Shown piece after piece: positions 56,601 through 63,993 of a stretch of 64,000 nt of DNA; positions within the stretch are counted from its first letter, which is position 1, and each line of letters begins with the position of its first letter. The notes below the pieces were generated by a model. That model saw nothing but the letters and a program-made list of their open reading frames with translations, was not told where the DNA came from and did no database searches. The DNA comes from Ovis canadensis (Eukaryota; Chordata; Mammalia; Artiodactyla; Bovidae). The stretch covers positions 30,606,501-30,670,500 of the forward strand of contig NC_091255.1 of NCBI RefSeq assembly GCF_042477335.2. Reading direction: 5' to 3'. The translations under genes and the position numbers were made by a program.

Positions 56601-59130
56601 GCCGCGGCTTGTCACCTTTTCCGCCGCTGCCGCTCAGCTCTCCGGGTGGACCGCTGGCGCACACCGTGAGGCAGACTGTGACTGTCCAGCACCCCCAGAA
56701 GTCTTAGCAAAGGAGCCTGCTTGCAGTTAGGTACGTAAAGTCTCTCCGGGTCTGCAATTGCCCCTTTCCAGTCCTTACGGCTCTGGCTGCCTGTCCCCGG
56801 CGGGGAATGGTCTGCAGCCGGCTTTTTCCGTTCCGTCCTTTGTTCTGTGCTCGGTCCTGGCGGTGTCTTATGTTTGAGCTTTTCGCGTGGTAGCTATCCC
56901 ACAGTCTGGTTTGCTAGCCCTAGTTAGATCGTTCTGGTTGCGCGTGGGGCGTTCCTGCCCGATTCTTACAAAGCTCTGCAGCCCGCGCCTCCCGCGCGTC
57001 CCTGCCCTGCCCCCACTTCCCAGTGGCGGATGCAGGCATCTGTGCTGCTTTTCCACTGGGGGAGTTACTGTTGGGCTTGTAATCTGTTGGTTTTAATTAT
57101 CTATCTGTTTTTCCTTCCTGTTATGTTGCCCTCTGTTTCCAAGGCTCCCCACAGACTCGGCAGGGAGAGTGTTTCCTGGTGTTTGGAAACCTCTCTTCTT
57201 AAAATTCCCTTCCCGGGACGGGCTTCCCTTCCCGGGACGGAGCTCCCTCCCCACCTCCTTTGTCTCCTTTTTCGTCTTTTATATTTTTTCCTACCTGTTT
57301 TTGAAGACAATGGTCTGCTTTTCTGGTTGCCTGATGTCCTCTGCCAGCCTACAGAAGTTGTTTTGTGGAGTTTGCTCGGCGTTGAAATGTTCTTTTGAGG
57401 AATTTGTGAGGGAGAAAGTGATCTTCCCGTCCTATTCCTCCGCCATCTTTTTCAGAATCTCAAGACCTTTTATTTTCATCAAGGGCTTCCCAGGTGGCTC
57501 AGGGGTAAAGAATCTGTCTGCCAATGTAGGAGATGCAGGTTCAGTCCCTGACTTGGGAAGATCCCCTGGAAGAGGACATGGCAACCCACTCCAGCATTCT
57601 TGCCTGGAGAATCCCATGAGCAGAGGAGCCTGGTGGACTGCAGTCCATGGGGTCACAAAGAGTCAGACATGATTTAGCGACTGAGTGTGTATTTTCATTG
57701 AAATGAAAAATCAGATAGTACTCAGATTCTATATAAATGCAGTGATGCCATCTCTGAGTCCCACTGCCCATGGCAGCCACTCTCAGCTTCACGGTTTCTT
57801 CATGTTCAGTTGCAGACAACATCTTTTGACTTCCTGCTGAAATAGATCAATGATTTTACACTAGTTCTCCAACCAGTTAGTTACTCCTTTCCCGTTGGTC
57901 TGATATCACGTTTTTGTGGTCCTAGTATACACCAGGACACACACACGCACACACATCCGCCTGCAAAAGAGTTGTTTCCATATCTGAATCCTCCACTATT
58001 TCATGTGCTCCTCAAAGGGTCAGACTTTATCTCTGCTGCCACACCTGAACCCAGCATAATACCTGCCTCATAATGAAAACTGGCGTTTTTAAAGGTACAG
58101 TTGTCACTTAGTATCCACAGGGGTTGGTTCCAGGACCCACCGGGAATACCAGAATCCTAGGATGCTCAAGTCCCATAGTCAGCCCTCCATATCTGCAGAC
58201 ACAGAACTCATGGAAACTGTGATTCAGTCCTTGAATGTATTTCCCTACCAAACAGCTAATTAGCATATACTTGGTTATATTGGACCCGACGTTTTAGGAG
58301 ACTTCCGTTGTAAACCCTGCTCCTGCCAGCTCCCCTGCCAGTTTCTAAGACCTCAACCCCACAGACTAATACGATAAAAGGACTCTGGTGGAACCAAAGC
58401 ATACTGTTGCTTAACGCTTTTTTTAGTTAAGCGGCCCCAAATGAAATAGTACCAACATCAGTGAAATAGGAAGGAGGTATGAGAAAAGCAAACAGTTCCA
58501 AGCTCATTACTAAAATGGTCAGAATAACTTTTCACATTTCGTCTCATGATTAGATTGAAGTCTCCTGAGCACTAAAGATTCTTGAGAGGGGTGCTTCTCT
58601 GGTAGTCCAGTACTTAAGACTCCGTGCTTCTGCTGCAGGGAAGCATGAGTTCGATCTGCAGTGGGGGAACTAAGATCCCACGTGCTGTGTGGCACAGTCA
58701 AATAAAAATAAAGATTTTCTTGGGAGGCCACCGAGATGCTAAGAGTGCCAACACTTTCTGTTCCAAAGAGCCCACAGCCTAGTGTACTTGCTTGGCCTTG
58801 CTCACCAGTCAGCCATCAGCCACACTTTCTGGCTGCAGGCTCAGAAAGAGCCAGAGTAAAGCCAGAGCCCTTTACTCTGCAGAGTGAGAACTGACAAGCA
58901 ATTGCTCGATACCCAACAGCAACATCTGTCAAAGTAAACACAAGACTCTACTGAATGAACATCTTTTAATTATTAATTTCTTGATTGTGGGCAGTGAGGT
59001 ATGAAGTAGATTGTAAGTTTATTTTCTGGATTGAGACTAAATAATTCCAATTTTGTTTCTACAGGCAATTGCAGGAGATAAAAGTGATGAATGGTTTGCT
59101 GCACAAAAGAAACCAAAGGCGACAGGTTAA
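32517..59130 (+). CDS. GLOD4: Glyoxalase domain-containing protein 4 (complete, 9 exons)
   Basis: Exons 32517-32606, 35797-35846, 36434-36554, 40273-40417, 43188-43324, 44247-44333, 44587-44700, 44792-44878 and 59065-59130 join to 298 codons plus TAA, the same length as human GLOD4. The protein has two tandem vicinal-oxygen-chelate (glyoxalase-like) domains, about residues 5-130 ([23 protein letters not shown]) [key: paired beta-alpha-beta modules] and 137-258 ([20 protein letters not shown]). Human GLOD4 has been reported in mitochondria, but no glyoxalase activity is firmly established, so enzymatic function is open. All splice sites are GT/AG and phases agree; there is no stop or frameshift. 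The gene shares its promoter with MRM3. Two LTR copies flank exons 2-3, and a 7.7-kb antisense L1 sits in the last intron. Confidence 0.95.
33200..33760 (-). mobile_element. Possible LTR relic
   Basis: The block ggaccttcctaagg-like start, gcctctggatagctctgagg and a minus-strand AATAAA near 33242 resemble a degraded retroviral LTR. I could not name the family, and no second copy is present. Confidence 0.4.
34607..35215 (-). mobile_element. Endogenous retrovirus LTR (solo-like), copy 1
   Basis: About 610 bp closely matching 37223-37870 (shared blocks agtagacatcatgctyccat, gctacagttttataatcaaa, catggttttgttactaagca). TTTATT at 34707-34712 reads AATAAA on the minus strand near one end, as expected for an LTR R region. 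No gag, pol or env lies beside it. Family name not assigned. Confidence 0.65.
35292..35609 (-). mobile_element. Long tRNA-derived ruminant SINE (CHR-2-like)
   Basis: Same type and orientation as the copy at 7982-8320. Flanked by ctatcaag at 35284-35291 and 35610-35617. Confidence 0.82.
35797..35846 (+). CDS. GLOD4: GLOD4 coding exon 2
   Basis: A short 50-nt exon between acceptor cccttaccag and donor gtatga. It encodes [16 protein letters not shown] plus two bases of Gly. Confidence 0.93.
36434..36554 (+). CDS. GLOD4: GLOD4 coding exon 3
   Basis: The acceptor is cttttctag and the donor is gtaaat. It encodes [20 protein letters not shown] and then [20 protein letters not shown]. Exons 2 and 3 together are 171 nt, so losing both would keep the frame. 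Confidence 0.94.
36712..36832 (+). mobile_element. L1 3'-end relic
   Basis: gctgattcatgttgtacagc, aacttaacacaatgtggtga and tatattccaatttaaaaaat match a sense L1 3' terminus with A-rich tail. Confidence 0.65.
37223..37870 (-). mobile_element. Endogenous retrovirus LTR (solo-like), copy 2
   Basis: Same family and orientation as 34607-35215, with TTTATT at 37322-37327. Exons 2 and 3 of GLOD4 lie between the copies, so they are separate insertions, not the two ends of one provirus. Confidence 0.65.
38130..38560 (-). mobile_element. L2-like relic
   Basis: gatcctggggatacagtaga, aaggagttccccgtctgatg and ttcctggaggagacatccga follow the order of an ancient L2 3' region. Similar pieces lie at 39045-39220 and 4980-5100. 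Confidence 0.45.
39266..39600 (+). mobile_element. Long tRNA-derived ruminant SINE (CHR-2-like)
   Basis: Sense orientation: ctgccctggtgactcagggg, aagatcccccatgtcttgga, repeated gagcctgggagctgcg-type units, ending acagccagaaataaaaaatg. Confidence 0.78.
39828..40024 (-). mobile_element. Bov-tA SINE
   Basis: gtgaaagtcactcagtcgtg through cgaacccaggtctcccacat to gagccacaaaggaagccc, reverse orientation, 250 bp before GLOD4 exon 4. Confidence 0.88.
40273..40417 (+). CDS. GLOD4: GLOD4 coding exon 4
   Basis: The acceptor is tttgtcatag and the donor is gtaatt. It encodes [20 protein letters not shown] onwards to [15 protein letters not shown] plus one base. It closes the first VOC domain. Confidence 0.95.
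40418..43187. other. GLOD4: GLOD4 intron 4
   Basis: I see no clear young repeat. 42060-42900 reads like degraded L1 3' DNA on the minus strand, but too weakly to place edges. Confidence 0.45.
43188..43324 (+). CDS. GLOD4: GLOD4 coding exon 5
   Basis: The acceptor is accttacag and the donor is gtgagc. It encodes [20 protein letters not shown] onwards to [10 protein letters not shown], the first module of the second VOC domain. Confidence 0.95.
43620..44215 (+). mobile_element. Old mammalian L1 3' fragment
   Basis: cactgcagcattatttgtaa and, after the inserted CHR SINE, cctaaatgctctatggattc and atgcatagaatggactacta are typical of the ORF2 end / 3' UTR of old L1s. Confidence 0.65.
43756..43874 (+). 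mobile_element. CHR-type tRNA-Glu SINE inside an older L1 fragment
   Basis: gaattccctggtggtccact to a 15-base A-tail. It splits the L1 relic at 43620-44215 and is therefore younger than it. Confidence 0.85.
44247..44333 (+). CDS. GLOD4: GLOD4 coding exon 6
   Basis: The acceptor is tcttttcag and the donor is gtaatg. It encodes [20 protein letters not shown] and IAFSCPQKE, 29 codons in phase 0. Confidence 0.94.
44587..44700 (+). CDS. GLOD4: GLOD4 coding exon 7
   Basis: The acceptor is ttcctcaag and the donor is gtaagt. It encodes [20 protein letters not shown] and [18 protein letters not shown]. It is 38 codons in phase 0. Confidence 0.95.
44792..44878 (+). CDS. GLOD4: GLOD4 coding exon 8
   Basis: The acceptor is cttggtgtag and the donor is gtgagt. 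It encodes [20 protein letters not shown] and [17 protein letters not shown] is the typical closing strand of a VOC domain. Confidence 0.95.
45780..46610 (+). mobile_element. L2-like relic, interrupted by MIR
   Basis: Pyrimidine-rich, e.g. ctccctcttgccaaatccag and ctctggttatctctgctctg, as in L2 bodies. A MIR splits it at 46030-46225. The part before 45300 may belong to the same element. Confidence 0.4.
46030..46225 (+). mobile_element. MIR SINE relic
   Basis: tttcgccacttagaatctat, gtgactgaccttaagaaatt and tgcttggcaaactgctgaca follow the MIR order. It interrupts L2-like DNA. Confidence 0.65.
46625..47280 (-). mobile_element. Old mammalian L1 3' UTR fragment
   Basis: Reverse L1 landmarks: gcttatccattcttccagtg, aaggaggactgctgtgaaca and ctgccaaacagttgtccaaa. 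Confidence 0.7.
47283..47412 (-). mobile_element. BovB-derived 3' repeat, short
   Basis: ttgttcagttgctaagttgt through atttgctcagatttgtgtcc to gttgggtgatgctatgatta, reverse orientation and diverged. Confidence 0.78.
47685..47799 (+). mobile_element. CHR-type tRNA-Glu SINE with target-site duplication
   Basis: gacttacctggtggcccagt to ccacatggtgtggccaaa. Flanks share aaaaaatcaaca (about 47673-47684 and 47799-47810). Confidence 0.85.
48505..48700 (-). mobile_element. MIR SINE relic
   Basis: Reverse MIR: aagcatctcctatgttgaca, ttcagataaggaaactgagt and aagtcactcaatattataca. Confidence 0.6.
48827..49024 (-). mobile_element. tRNA-derived ruminant SINE with target-site duplication
   Basis: Reverse SINE with a T-tract, gtgcacaggcttagttgccc and ccactggaccaccagggaag. 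Flanked by atatgcttttt at 48816-48826 and 49028-49038. Confidence 0.85.
49715..49724 (+). repeat. Target-site duplication of the L1 (3' side)
   Basis: aagacctttt directly precedes the poly-T tail and matches 57462-57471 exactly. The following bases also agree except for one or two positions. Confidence 0.75.
50062..53868 (-). pseudogene. L1 ORF2 (endonuclease/reverse transcriptase) with one in-frame stop
   Basis: A continuous frame of 1,268 sense positions except for TAA at 52698-52696 (codon 391), probably a single Glu-to-stop change. N-terminal APE-type endonuclease motifs are present: Asn in TLNVNG, QETHL, IYAPN, GDFNTP, SRIDHIL and SDHNAL. The reverse transcriptase has [25 protein letters not shown] and the catalytic FADDMILY. 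The C-terminal Cys-rich motif [18 protein letters not shown] is intact. The lesion falls between endonuclease and RT, so only a 390-residue endonuclease-bearing product could be made. Confidence 0.93.
53920..54844 (-). pseudogene. L1 ORF1 (RNA-binding protein), broken
   Basis: It starts at ATG 54844-54842 and its old stop is TAG at 53922-53920. The first 123 codons are open and encode the coiled-coil region ([32 protein letters not shown]). An in-frame TAA follows at about 54475-54473, after which the same frame continues with [16 protein letters not shown] small indel near 54268-54275 then shifts the frame. The total length, 925 nt, is not a multiple of three, agreeing with a net frameshift. 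Confidence 0.88.
54845..57461 (-). promoter_or_regulatory. L1 5' UTR and internal promoter
   Basis: A 2.6-kb region upstream of ORF1. The part from about 56290 to 57250 is CpG-rich, as expected for an L1 internal promoter, and the outermost end carries AAGATGGCGG (YY1-like). An A-rich tract on the + strand at 55840-56210 separates it from the ORF1-proximal part. A 17-bp unit is repeated at 57205-57221 and 57224-57240. Confidence 0.75.
57462..57471 (+). repeat. Target-site duplication of the L1 (5' side)
   Basis: aagacctttt directly follows the L1 5' end. Together with the next base A it forms the TTTT/A nick site preferred by L1 endonuclease. Confidence 0.75.
57481..57689 (+). mobile_element. 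Bov-tA SINE beside the L1 5' junction
   Basis: gggcttcccaggtggctcag to gtcagacatgatttagcgac. Flanks share tattttcat at 57471-57479 and 57690-57698, a few bases from the L1 duplication. Confidence 0.9.
58096..58260 (+). mobile_element. MER2/Tigger-type DNA transposon relic
   Basis: cagttgtcacttagtatcca, ggttggttccaggacccacc and ggatgctcaagtccca match the MER2 terminal region, a Tc1/mariner-class relic. Confidence 0.65.
58589..58707 (+). mobile_element. CHR-type tRNA-Glu SINE
   Basis: gtgcttctctggtagtccag, ggggaactaagatcccacgt and an A-rich end in sense orientation. Confidence 0.83.
59065..59130 (+). CDS. GLOD4: GLOD4 coding exon 9 with stop codon
   Basis: The acceptor is gtttctacag. It encodes [20 protein letters not shown] and G, then TAA at 59128-59130. 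It lies 14.2 kb after exon 8, beyond the antisense L1, and is too short to be seen as an ATG frame. Confidence 0.93.
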   Translation, partial: AIAGDKSDEWFAAQKKPKATG

Positions 59131-59425
59131 TCGAAGACATCGCATGCAGCAAGCCTTGGTGGTTCTTGCCCAACACCCGTGAGGCCTGACTTGTGCATTA
59201 CATGATGCATGCTCTCACGACTTAGGGGTTTCCTGAACAGGCAGAGAGGCTGGGGTGGTGACTATGCATGTATTTTAATCTTTAAAAGCTCTGATATATT
59301 TTAGAAAATCCTATCATCATCAGTTCATTTAAAGAACTCTTGCTGTCATCTGTGCTGTCACTGCAAGGGTACATTCTGTATGTAACTGTTAGATTAGTAA
59401 TAAATTCTTCTCCAGGCTGGGACAG
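59131..59425 (+). other. GLOD4: GLOD4 3' UTR (inferred)
   Basis: It extends from the stop codon to about 20 bases past AATAAA at 59399-59404. Longer 3' ends are possible because ATTAAA-like signals occur further on. Confidence 0.5.
59399..59404 (+). terminator. GLOD4: GLOD4 poly(A) signal
   Basis: Canonical AATAAA on the sense strand about 270 nt after the stop codon. It is the first such hexamer after the stop. Confidence 0.55.
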
Positions 59426-59741
59426 CTGTATGGAACATGACCTTTGATTGAGGGTTGAGGGAATTTTGATAAGCATGTAGGTTTAATGAGAACAACTAAA
59501 TCCAGATAAATCCAAATCAGTTACTTATAGCAGGAGTCCTTCCAGGACCTGGAGACAGTATGCTTTTCTAACGTCTTACTCTGGCAGGCCTTGACATATT
59601 AAAACTTTTAAAGAAATTTCGTGCCTTGAACCAAAAGATTTAGTTAGCATTCCGGTATTCCTTGGTTTAAATTTTTTAGTCAGAAAAAAACAGAAGGATG
59701 TAATGTGTAATGTTGCTACATGCCTGGCTCTGTGTTAGTTT

Positions 59742-59772
59742 CTCTCTTTCTCTCTCTTTCTCTATATATGTG
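59742..59772. repeat. Pyrimidine microsatellite
   Basis: Runs of tctctctttc units followed by tatatatg. A likely length-variable simple repeat. Confidence 0.7.
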
Positions 59773-60382
59773 TATTTTTTGGCTTTTAATCCTCTTAAGA
59801 GACCATGTTAGATTTCTGAGAGATGGATTGATTAGATGATTTCTTCAGTATGAAAAACTATTAAAATATTTTGTTGTTATTTTCTTTCTGATTCTGCAGA
59901 ACAAATCACTTTTTATCACTGGAAACAAGTTGTGCATGTTTATTATGAAATGTTTTTTGGAAATTATGCTTCTGAAATCGAGCTGTTACAACCAATTTGA
60001 AAGAATCAGTATTTAAAGGTGGTGGTCAGTTTCACACTTTAGGGAAGAAACTAAGGAGTTTGGAAAGGACTGACTCAGAAGTTACCAGTTCCTGCACAAT
60101 ATACATGAAATTACTTGTAAATCATAGCCTCTAAAACCAATTGTGAGTTTCAGTGCAAACCAAACTATGTTCCTCCTGTCCACAATTGGTTCACCTTTTC
60201 CTATGCATAGGGAAATTATTATATGAATTTTGGATAATCAAGGAAATGCCTCGTCTGTCTTCTTTAGACTATGATTCATTAATTCTCAGATTTTCTGTTA
60301 GATTATTAAGTAATTCTTGATGTTTCTCTCTAGTAATACTGTTTTCCTGAAAAGAAACTATACTTTTCCCAGTGTGTTAGAC

Positions 60383-60506
60383 TGCTTTGTTGTAGCTTTC
60401 TATTTTGCAAGGCATGTGGAATCTTTGTTCTCTGACAAGGATCGAACTCAGGCCCTCTGCAGTGGAAGTATGCAGTCTTAACCACTGGACCACTAGGGAA
60501 ATTCCT
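60383..60506 (-). mobile_element. CHR-type tRNA-Glu SINE
   Basis: tctgacaaggatcgaactca and cactggaccactagggaaat, reverse orientation, diverged at the T-rich end. Confidence 0.78.
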
Positions 60507-60612
60507 GATGTGGCCTTCTAAGATTGTTATAGTAAAACAAGTGGTTTATGTAAGTACTAAACAGATGCTAGAGTCCTCTTTATCTTACCCCCAGTTTTTT
60601 CTCTTAAATGTT

Positions 60613-60642
60613 GAGCTCTGCACAAGAGAGCTCTGCACAAGA
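60613..60642 (+). repeat. 15-bp tandem duplication
   Basis: gagctctgcacaaga occurs twice in direct, gapless succession (60613-60627 and 60628-60642). Confidence 0.85.
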
Positions 60643-62527
60643 GAACTGAATGCTCTTTAGCTATCTGGGACATTTTAGCTCTATGATATCAGCCCCCTTT
60701 TATTTCTCTCATTGCCTGTCATTTTTCCTTTGTTGCAGTCTTTAATATTTTATTCATCCTAAAACCATTTACTGTACCACTTTCACCTTTTATCAAGCAG
60801 TCCAAAAGTTGACCTCTATATAGGCAGCTGCTAATTTTAAACCAAAAGTCATTACTTAAAGATGGTTTTGTCCACACTGGTGTTTTTAAACAGATGAAAT
60901 TGGAAAGTTCCTCCTTTTTTCCGGAGTTGTGTTTTCAGAGCAATGATTTTGTTTTTTTGACCTCCAGGGTTGTGGTCCTAATATATTAAAAGTTGAAGTT
61001 CAAATCTCTCTTGGGTTTAAATACAGAAAGACTGTAATATGGGAGTTCTCCCAGGTTAGCCTGGAGAGTTAGTATGAAATCCCCCATTTGTCTGACATTG
61101 GGGTGGAATTAGCAAAGCTAGGGACTTTCAGTGCTCCTTAAGGTGACTGTCTGCCTATCTCACCTGTCCCACGATGTCATTGTGGTCTAGCAGAGTTTCC
61201 AGGAGGGTTCTCCCGTGTCCACTGAAATTTATGATAGAAGTTGATGGGAAATTTCAGTTTGGTCTAAGATAGCTTTCCTTTACCTTTGAGAAATCTGTAG
61301 AAAACTTATTACTCCATCCTTAAAGAGAAGTAAAGAAGCACCCTTGCCTCAGACCCTTTATAAGGTAATAGAGTCAGTGGTTCAAAAATAAAAACAGTAT
61401 AAAAAGGTACTTACTGAAAAGCCTTGTTCCTCCCCATCAATCCCATACTCCCTTTCTCCTCATTAAGCATACACATATGTTCTTTCTCTCTCCTTCTCCC
61501 AGAATTTTAGCACACTGTGTATACTATACCTTACTTTAAAAAAATATATATTCTTCAGTTGCTGTCTAGAGTCCTTAGAATTTATTGAGTTTTATAGTGA
61601 TTTACAGAATGGTATGGTACAGCACCTAAATTGACAGCATATTTTGGAACAAGGTGTTCTATTATTATTTTTACTGTTAATTCACATTTAATGTGAATCA
61701 TGGTCCTAAAAGCATCAAAATGTGTTCATAGTATCTTCCAGAGAGAACAGCACCATTGTGCAGCGTGGGTCTTGTCCAATTTATAGTTAAGAGGAATAGT
61801 CCTTTATAGTCACTGTGGTATCCTGAGTATACGTGATTCTTAGGTAATGCGGTTAGTCTGTAGCAACTTTCTGAAAATATGTGAACATAGGTTCTTGAAG
61901 GAGATACCTGGCCAGATCTGGTTTCCTTTACCCTTTGAAGTCTTCTTTATGGCTGTTGCTTCTGTTGTTAAATAGTCCTCCATGAACAGGAGCTGGCCTG
62001 ATATCATGAGCTAGGAAAATAGTTTGAAGAGAGTATTAGGAAATTCCATGCTACAGCTGGCTTTCTTCTCTGGAATGTCTTTAATAATACCATTTAGCAG
62101 TCCTGTCTCAGGGCGCCATTGTGCATTGATGACTCCATGAAAACACTAAGAAGAGACGCTGAGCTTAGGTGCCGTAGCCCCAGCACAGGTCAAGGGATGT
62201 GTTGTGCTCCCCAAACAAATCCCACATGCATATGTAGACACACTGTCCCACAAACATCCCCAAGCAGAAACCAAGGCTAGCTAAGGGACTGGTCCCAAGA
62301 AAAATTTGGTTGCATGGTCTTAAATGTGTCTTTCAGAGTCTGGTATTTTGAAACCATTCCGGTGTTTCTCAACTGCTGTGTTGTGATGCATTAATTCATC
62401 AGTTTCAAAGTGTGACTTCCCTCAAAATATTAACTTCACCAGGCCTGTCTTCAGTAGGGGCTTTGGGTAGTGGGACTTGACTTCAGCTTTTTGGAAGACC
62501 AGGCCCCACCCCTACCCCCAACTCTAT

Positions 62528-63262
62528 CAGTTCAGTTCAGTTCAGTCGCTCAGTCGTGTCCGACTCTTTGCGACCCCATGAATCACAGCACGCCAGGCCT
62601 CCCTGTCCATCACCAACTCCCGGAGTTCAAACTCAAGTCCATTGAGTCGGTGATGCCATCCAGCCATCTCATCCTGTGTCATCCCCTTCTCCTCCTGCCT
62701 TCAAACCCTCCCAGCATCAGAGCCTTTTCCAATGAGTTAACTCTTCGCATGAGGTGGCCAAAGTACTGGAGTTTCAGCTTTAGCATCATTCCTTCCAAAG
62801 AACACCCAGGACTGATCTCCTTTAGAATGGACTGGTTGGATCTCCTTGCAGTCCAAGGGACTCTCAAGAGTCTTCTCCAACACCACAGTTCAGAAGCATC
62901 AATTCTTCGGCACTCAGCTTTCTTCACAGTCCAACTCTCACATCCATACATGACCACTGGAAAAACCATAGCTTTGACTAGATGGACCTTTGTTGGCAAA
63001 GTAATGTCTCTGCTTTTCAATATGCTATCTAGGTTGGTCATAACTTTCCTTCCAAGGAGTAAGTGTCTTTTAATTTCATGGCTGAAGTCACCATCTGCGG
63101 TGATTTTGGAGCCCCCAAAAATAAAGTCTGACACTGTTTCCACTGTTTCCCCATCTATTTGCCATGAAGTGATGGGACCAGATGCCATGATCTTAGTTTT
63201 CTGAATGTTGAGCTTTAAGCCAACTTTTTCACTCTCCACTTTCACTTTCATCAAGAGGCTTT
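62528..63262 (-). mobile_element. BovB (RTE) LINE 3' fragment
   Basis: The minus strand from 63254 to 62679 is open for 191 codons and reads as the BovB reverse transcriptase C-terminus: KLNIQKTKIMASG, DFIFGGSKITADGDFSHEIK, VFPVVMYGCESWTVKKAE, SLEKALMLGG. The 3' end continues with the Bov-type tail (gtcgctcagtcgtgtccgac on +). BovB is an RTE-clade LINE shared by ruminants and squamates through horizontal transfer (established). Confidence 0.9.
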
Positions 63263-63617
63263 GGGTTAATAGTGAATCAACAGCCCCTGGAGAGACAAGG
63301 GGCCTCAGACTCCTTTCCTTCCTTCTCCCCCTCCCTTTCCCAGAGACTGAACCTCAGGAGAATGGTCTCACTGACCTCAAGTCAGAGCGTGATTCTGCCC
63401 CAGCTCCTCTGCTTCTGCTGAATATCTATATATGCTCTGGGGAAAAGGAAGGCTGGGAACTCAATCCTACAGAAAGCCAATTTCGCCAGAACTTTCCCCT
63501 CAAGGAGAGATCCTTTTCATACATTTGGGATACCTCCCCCCAGGACTCTCACTTTTTATCAGACAGACACCATTCATCAGTTGTGCAACAGCAGTCACTA
63601 TCATGCAGTTAAAGTGA

Positions 63618-63623
63618 TTTATT
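63618..63623 (-). terminator. DBIL5: DBIL5 poly(A) signal
   Basis: TTTATT on the + strand reads AATAAA on the DBIL5 strand, 107 nt after the stop codon. This predicts a short 3' UTR ending near 63600. Confidence 0.65.
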
Positions 63624-63729
63624 GAGGTCTCAGCTACGGTGGTTGTTACAGCCTCAGGATATTTCGGCCCTCAAAAGGTCTTTAAAGTGCCTCCTTCCCT
63701 ACTAGAGCTGCCCTGCTACTCTGTCCTCC

Positions 63730-63993
63730 CTAACCAGCTTCATTTTTCTTTAGTTCTTCCACTTTGGCAATGTAGATCCTCATGGCATCCATCTTGGACA
63801 TCCCTTTATTTTCATTCCATGCCTCCCACTTGGCCTTGGCTTTCAGGTCGGTGGCAGGTGGGGCCGGGATGTTGCAGTCGCCCTGGGTGGCCTGTTTGTA
63901 ATAGCTGTACACCAACAATTTCTCCTGATCGCTCACCGGCCCCTTCAATTGCTTGATGGCAGCGCAGGCCATCTCAAACTCCACTTGGCACAT
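63730..63993 (-). CDS. DBIL5: Diazepam-binding inhibitor-like 5 (endozepine-like peptide), intact
   Basis: A single-exon minus-strand frame of 87 codons, the usual size of an acyl-CoA-binding protein (ACBP, 86-92 residues). ACBPs are four-helix cytosolic proteins that bind long-chain acyl-CoA esters. Hallmarks are visible: [20 protein letters not shown] in helix 1, [13 protein letters not shown] (the ACBP signature with the ligand-contacting Tyr and Lys), [20 protein letters not shown], and [16 protein letters not shown] itself is a multi-exon gene; the uninterrupted frame fits descent from a retrocopy. DBIL5 (ELP) is expressed late in male germ cells in rodents and cattle and is a pseudogene (DBIL5P) in human (family knowledge). 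Its 3' end faces GLOD4. The 5' UTR is cut by the window edge. Confidence 0.93.

Larger units (their letters stand above)
49725..57461 (-). mobile_element. Near-full-length L1 LINE, young bovine type, antisense in GLOD4 intron 8
   Basis: A 7.7-kb L1 with 3' tail (poly-T on +) at 49725-49760, 3' UTR, ORF2, a 51-bp spacer, ORF1 and a long CpG-bearing 5' UTR. It is flanked by matching aagacctttt at 49715-49724 and 57462-57471, a target-site duplication; the copy at the 5' side continues with attttc, giving the expected TTTT/A endonuclease site. The 5' end still has the YY1-like AAGATGGCGG. It belongs to the L1 group active in ruminants. Both ORFs carry disabling lesions, so it should not move on its own. 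Confidence 0.93.
59426..62527. other. AT-rich interval downstream of GLOD4
   Basis: It holds a pyrimidine microsatellite, one CHR SINE and a 15-bp tandem duplication at 60613-60642. No gene was seen, and long frames are absent. Confidence 0.5.

Noticed and set aside
62470-63204. 244-codon + strand open frame
   Set aside because: It is the antisense shadow of the BovB reverse transcriptase fragment and its tail.
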